A DNA stretch of 64,000 nucleotides. Source: Bacteroidota bacterium. GTDB lineage: Bacteria > Bacteroidota > Ignavibacteria > Ignavibacteriales > Ignavibacteriaceae. Shown here piece by piece: positions 63,702-64,000 of this stretch. Under the pieces are notes generated by a model, which saw only the letters and a program-made list of their open reading frames with translations, had not been told where the DNA came from and did not search any database. Position 1 is the first letter of the stretch. The number at the start of each line of letters is the position of its first letter. The translations under genes were made by a program, and so were the position numbers. The stretch is taken from assembly GCA_021824145.1 (NCBI GenBank), contig JAKALM010000008.1, positions 62,001-126,000 of the forward strand. The letters are read 5' to 3'.

Positions 63702-64000
63702 TTAAGGATTTATATTAAGGCTTTTCAAATAAGGTTCCACCCAATCGACGTTCGGCATCATTAAAGGCGCAGCAGTTAATCTTCCGCCAAAGCCCAAGTA
63801 GCGAAATCCGAAAGTGTTTAATTCGGTTACGGGAATTTGGCGCAGTACAGGGCCATTAATTACAATACCAAATTTTTGTGCAAGCATAACGGTATAATCT
63901 GTTATAGCCTTGTGCTCTTTTTGAATTTCTAAATTTCTTTTCAAATCATCTTTTACTTTATCGAATGGCTGCGCAAGTTCCGTTCTTGCTGGCCGTTTAC
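63702..64000 (-). CDS. C-terminal end of a probable peptidyl-prolyl isomerase, 5' part outside window
   Basis: The frame stays open to the end of the window, so the gene starts beyond it; the TTG at 63944 is internal. The visible 98 codons include RTELAQPFDKVKDDLKRNLE followed by HKAITDYTVMLAQKFGIVIN, a pattern seen at the C-terminal end of parvulin/SurA-type foldases (R-T-x-x-F-x-x-V-K-x-x-L-x-x-x-L). The last 45 residues (GFRYLGFGGRLTAAPLMMPN) are not familiar. The family call is tentative. Confidence 0.5.
   Translation of the reverse strand, partial: KRPARTELAQPFDKVKDDLKRNLEIQKEHKAITDYTVMLAQKFGIVINGPVLRQIPVTELNTFGFRYLGFGGRLTAAPLMMPNVDWVEPYLKSLNINP

Noticed and set aside
1-64000. CRISPR arrays, insertion sequences, phage genes or a SusC/SusD pair
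   Set aside because: No regularly spaced direct repeats, transposase, integrase, capsid or TonB-dependent receptor signatures were found on either strand.

Overview
The window looks like a chromosomal segment of an AT-rich member of the Ignavibacteria (Ignavibacteriota, Chlorobi/Bacteroidota side). Three large secreted proteins end in the C-terminal sorting domain typical of that group (QNYPNPFNPST... followed by a VYDILG-type strand and a short basic end), which points to type IX secretion. Other pointers are many signal peptides and lipoproteins, a bacillithiol gene (bshA), and a cytosolic gene set of Bacteroidota/Chlorobi style. No phage, insertion sequence, CRISPR array or rRNA was seen. 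One tRNA gene (Arg, CCT) is present.

Layout. 0-5 kb: end of an alanine/glycine:sodium symporter, 6-phosphogluconate dehydrogenase, a lipoprotein and a TPR protein. 5.0-8.7 kb: a small lipoprotein resembling the metalloprotease inhibitor emfourin, directly upstream of a T9SS-exported thermolysin-family (M4) protease. 8.7-12.4 kb: RecD2-type helicase, a PEBP-family protein and a BCAM0308-type zinc protein. 12.4-20 kb: two mannosidases (GH125, GH47), a polysaccharide deacetylase with dockerin-like repeats, a secreted Memo-like protein and an amino-acid permease. 19.9-38.9 kb: one long minus-strand run that reads as a single operon: galT, a ThuA-glycosidase fusion, two paralogous MGH1/GH63-like proteins, a debranching-enzyme-like protein, a sodium:sugar symporter, a two-helix membrane protein, galK, GH38 alpha-mannosidase and a DUF268 methyltransferase. 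Together with GH125 and GH47 this suggests stepwise trimming of mannose- and galactose-containing glycans (high-mannose or hybrid N-glycans, or mannans), sodium-driven uptake and Leloir-pathway entry. No SusC/SusD pair is present.

39-44 kb: a T9SS lipase-like protein, then cysE and cysK, separated by what looks like a complete cysteine attenuator: a short leader peptide with a Cys-Cys-Cys run, an antiterminator pairing and an intrinsic terminator. Then tRNA-Arg and a Rieske protein. 44.7-48.3 kb: an overlapping pfkB / rfbD-like / GH13 operon. 48.5-52 kb: bshA, a deoxyribosyltransferase-like protein, an unknown protein and an RsmB/F-type rRNA methyltransferase. 52-55 kb: a class A beta-lactamase-like hydrolase, glnA and an Lrp/AsnC regulator. 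55-60 kb: a secreted protein and a 1416-residue T9SS alpha-amylase-family protein. 60-64 kb: a carbamoyltransferase, SxtJ, DUF5989, small ORF and glycosyltransferase operon, and the C-terminal end of a probable peptidyl-prolyl isomerase.

The most notable signals are the cysK attenuator; a dispersed palindromic element fused in frame into the ThuA-glycosidase gene, with three other palindromic repeats at consecutive junctions of the same operon; the inhibitor-protease pair; and two short genes in the carbamoyltransferase cluster that are too small for usual ORF cutoffs.
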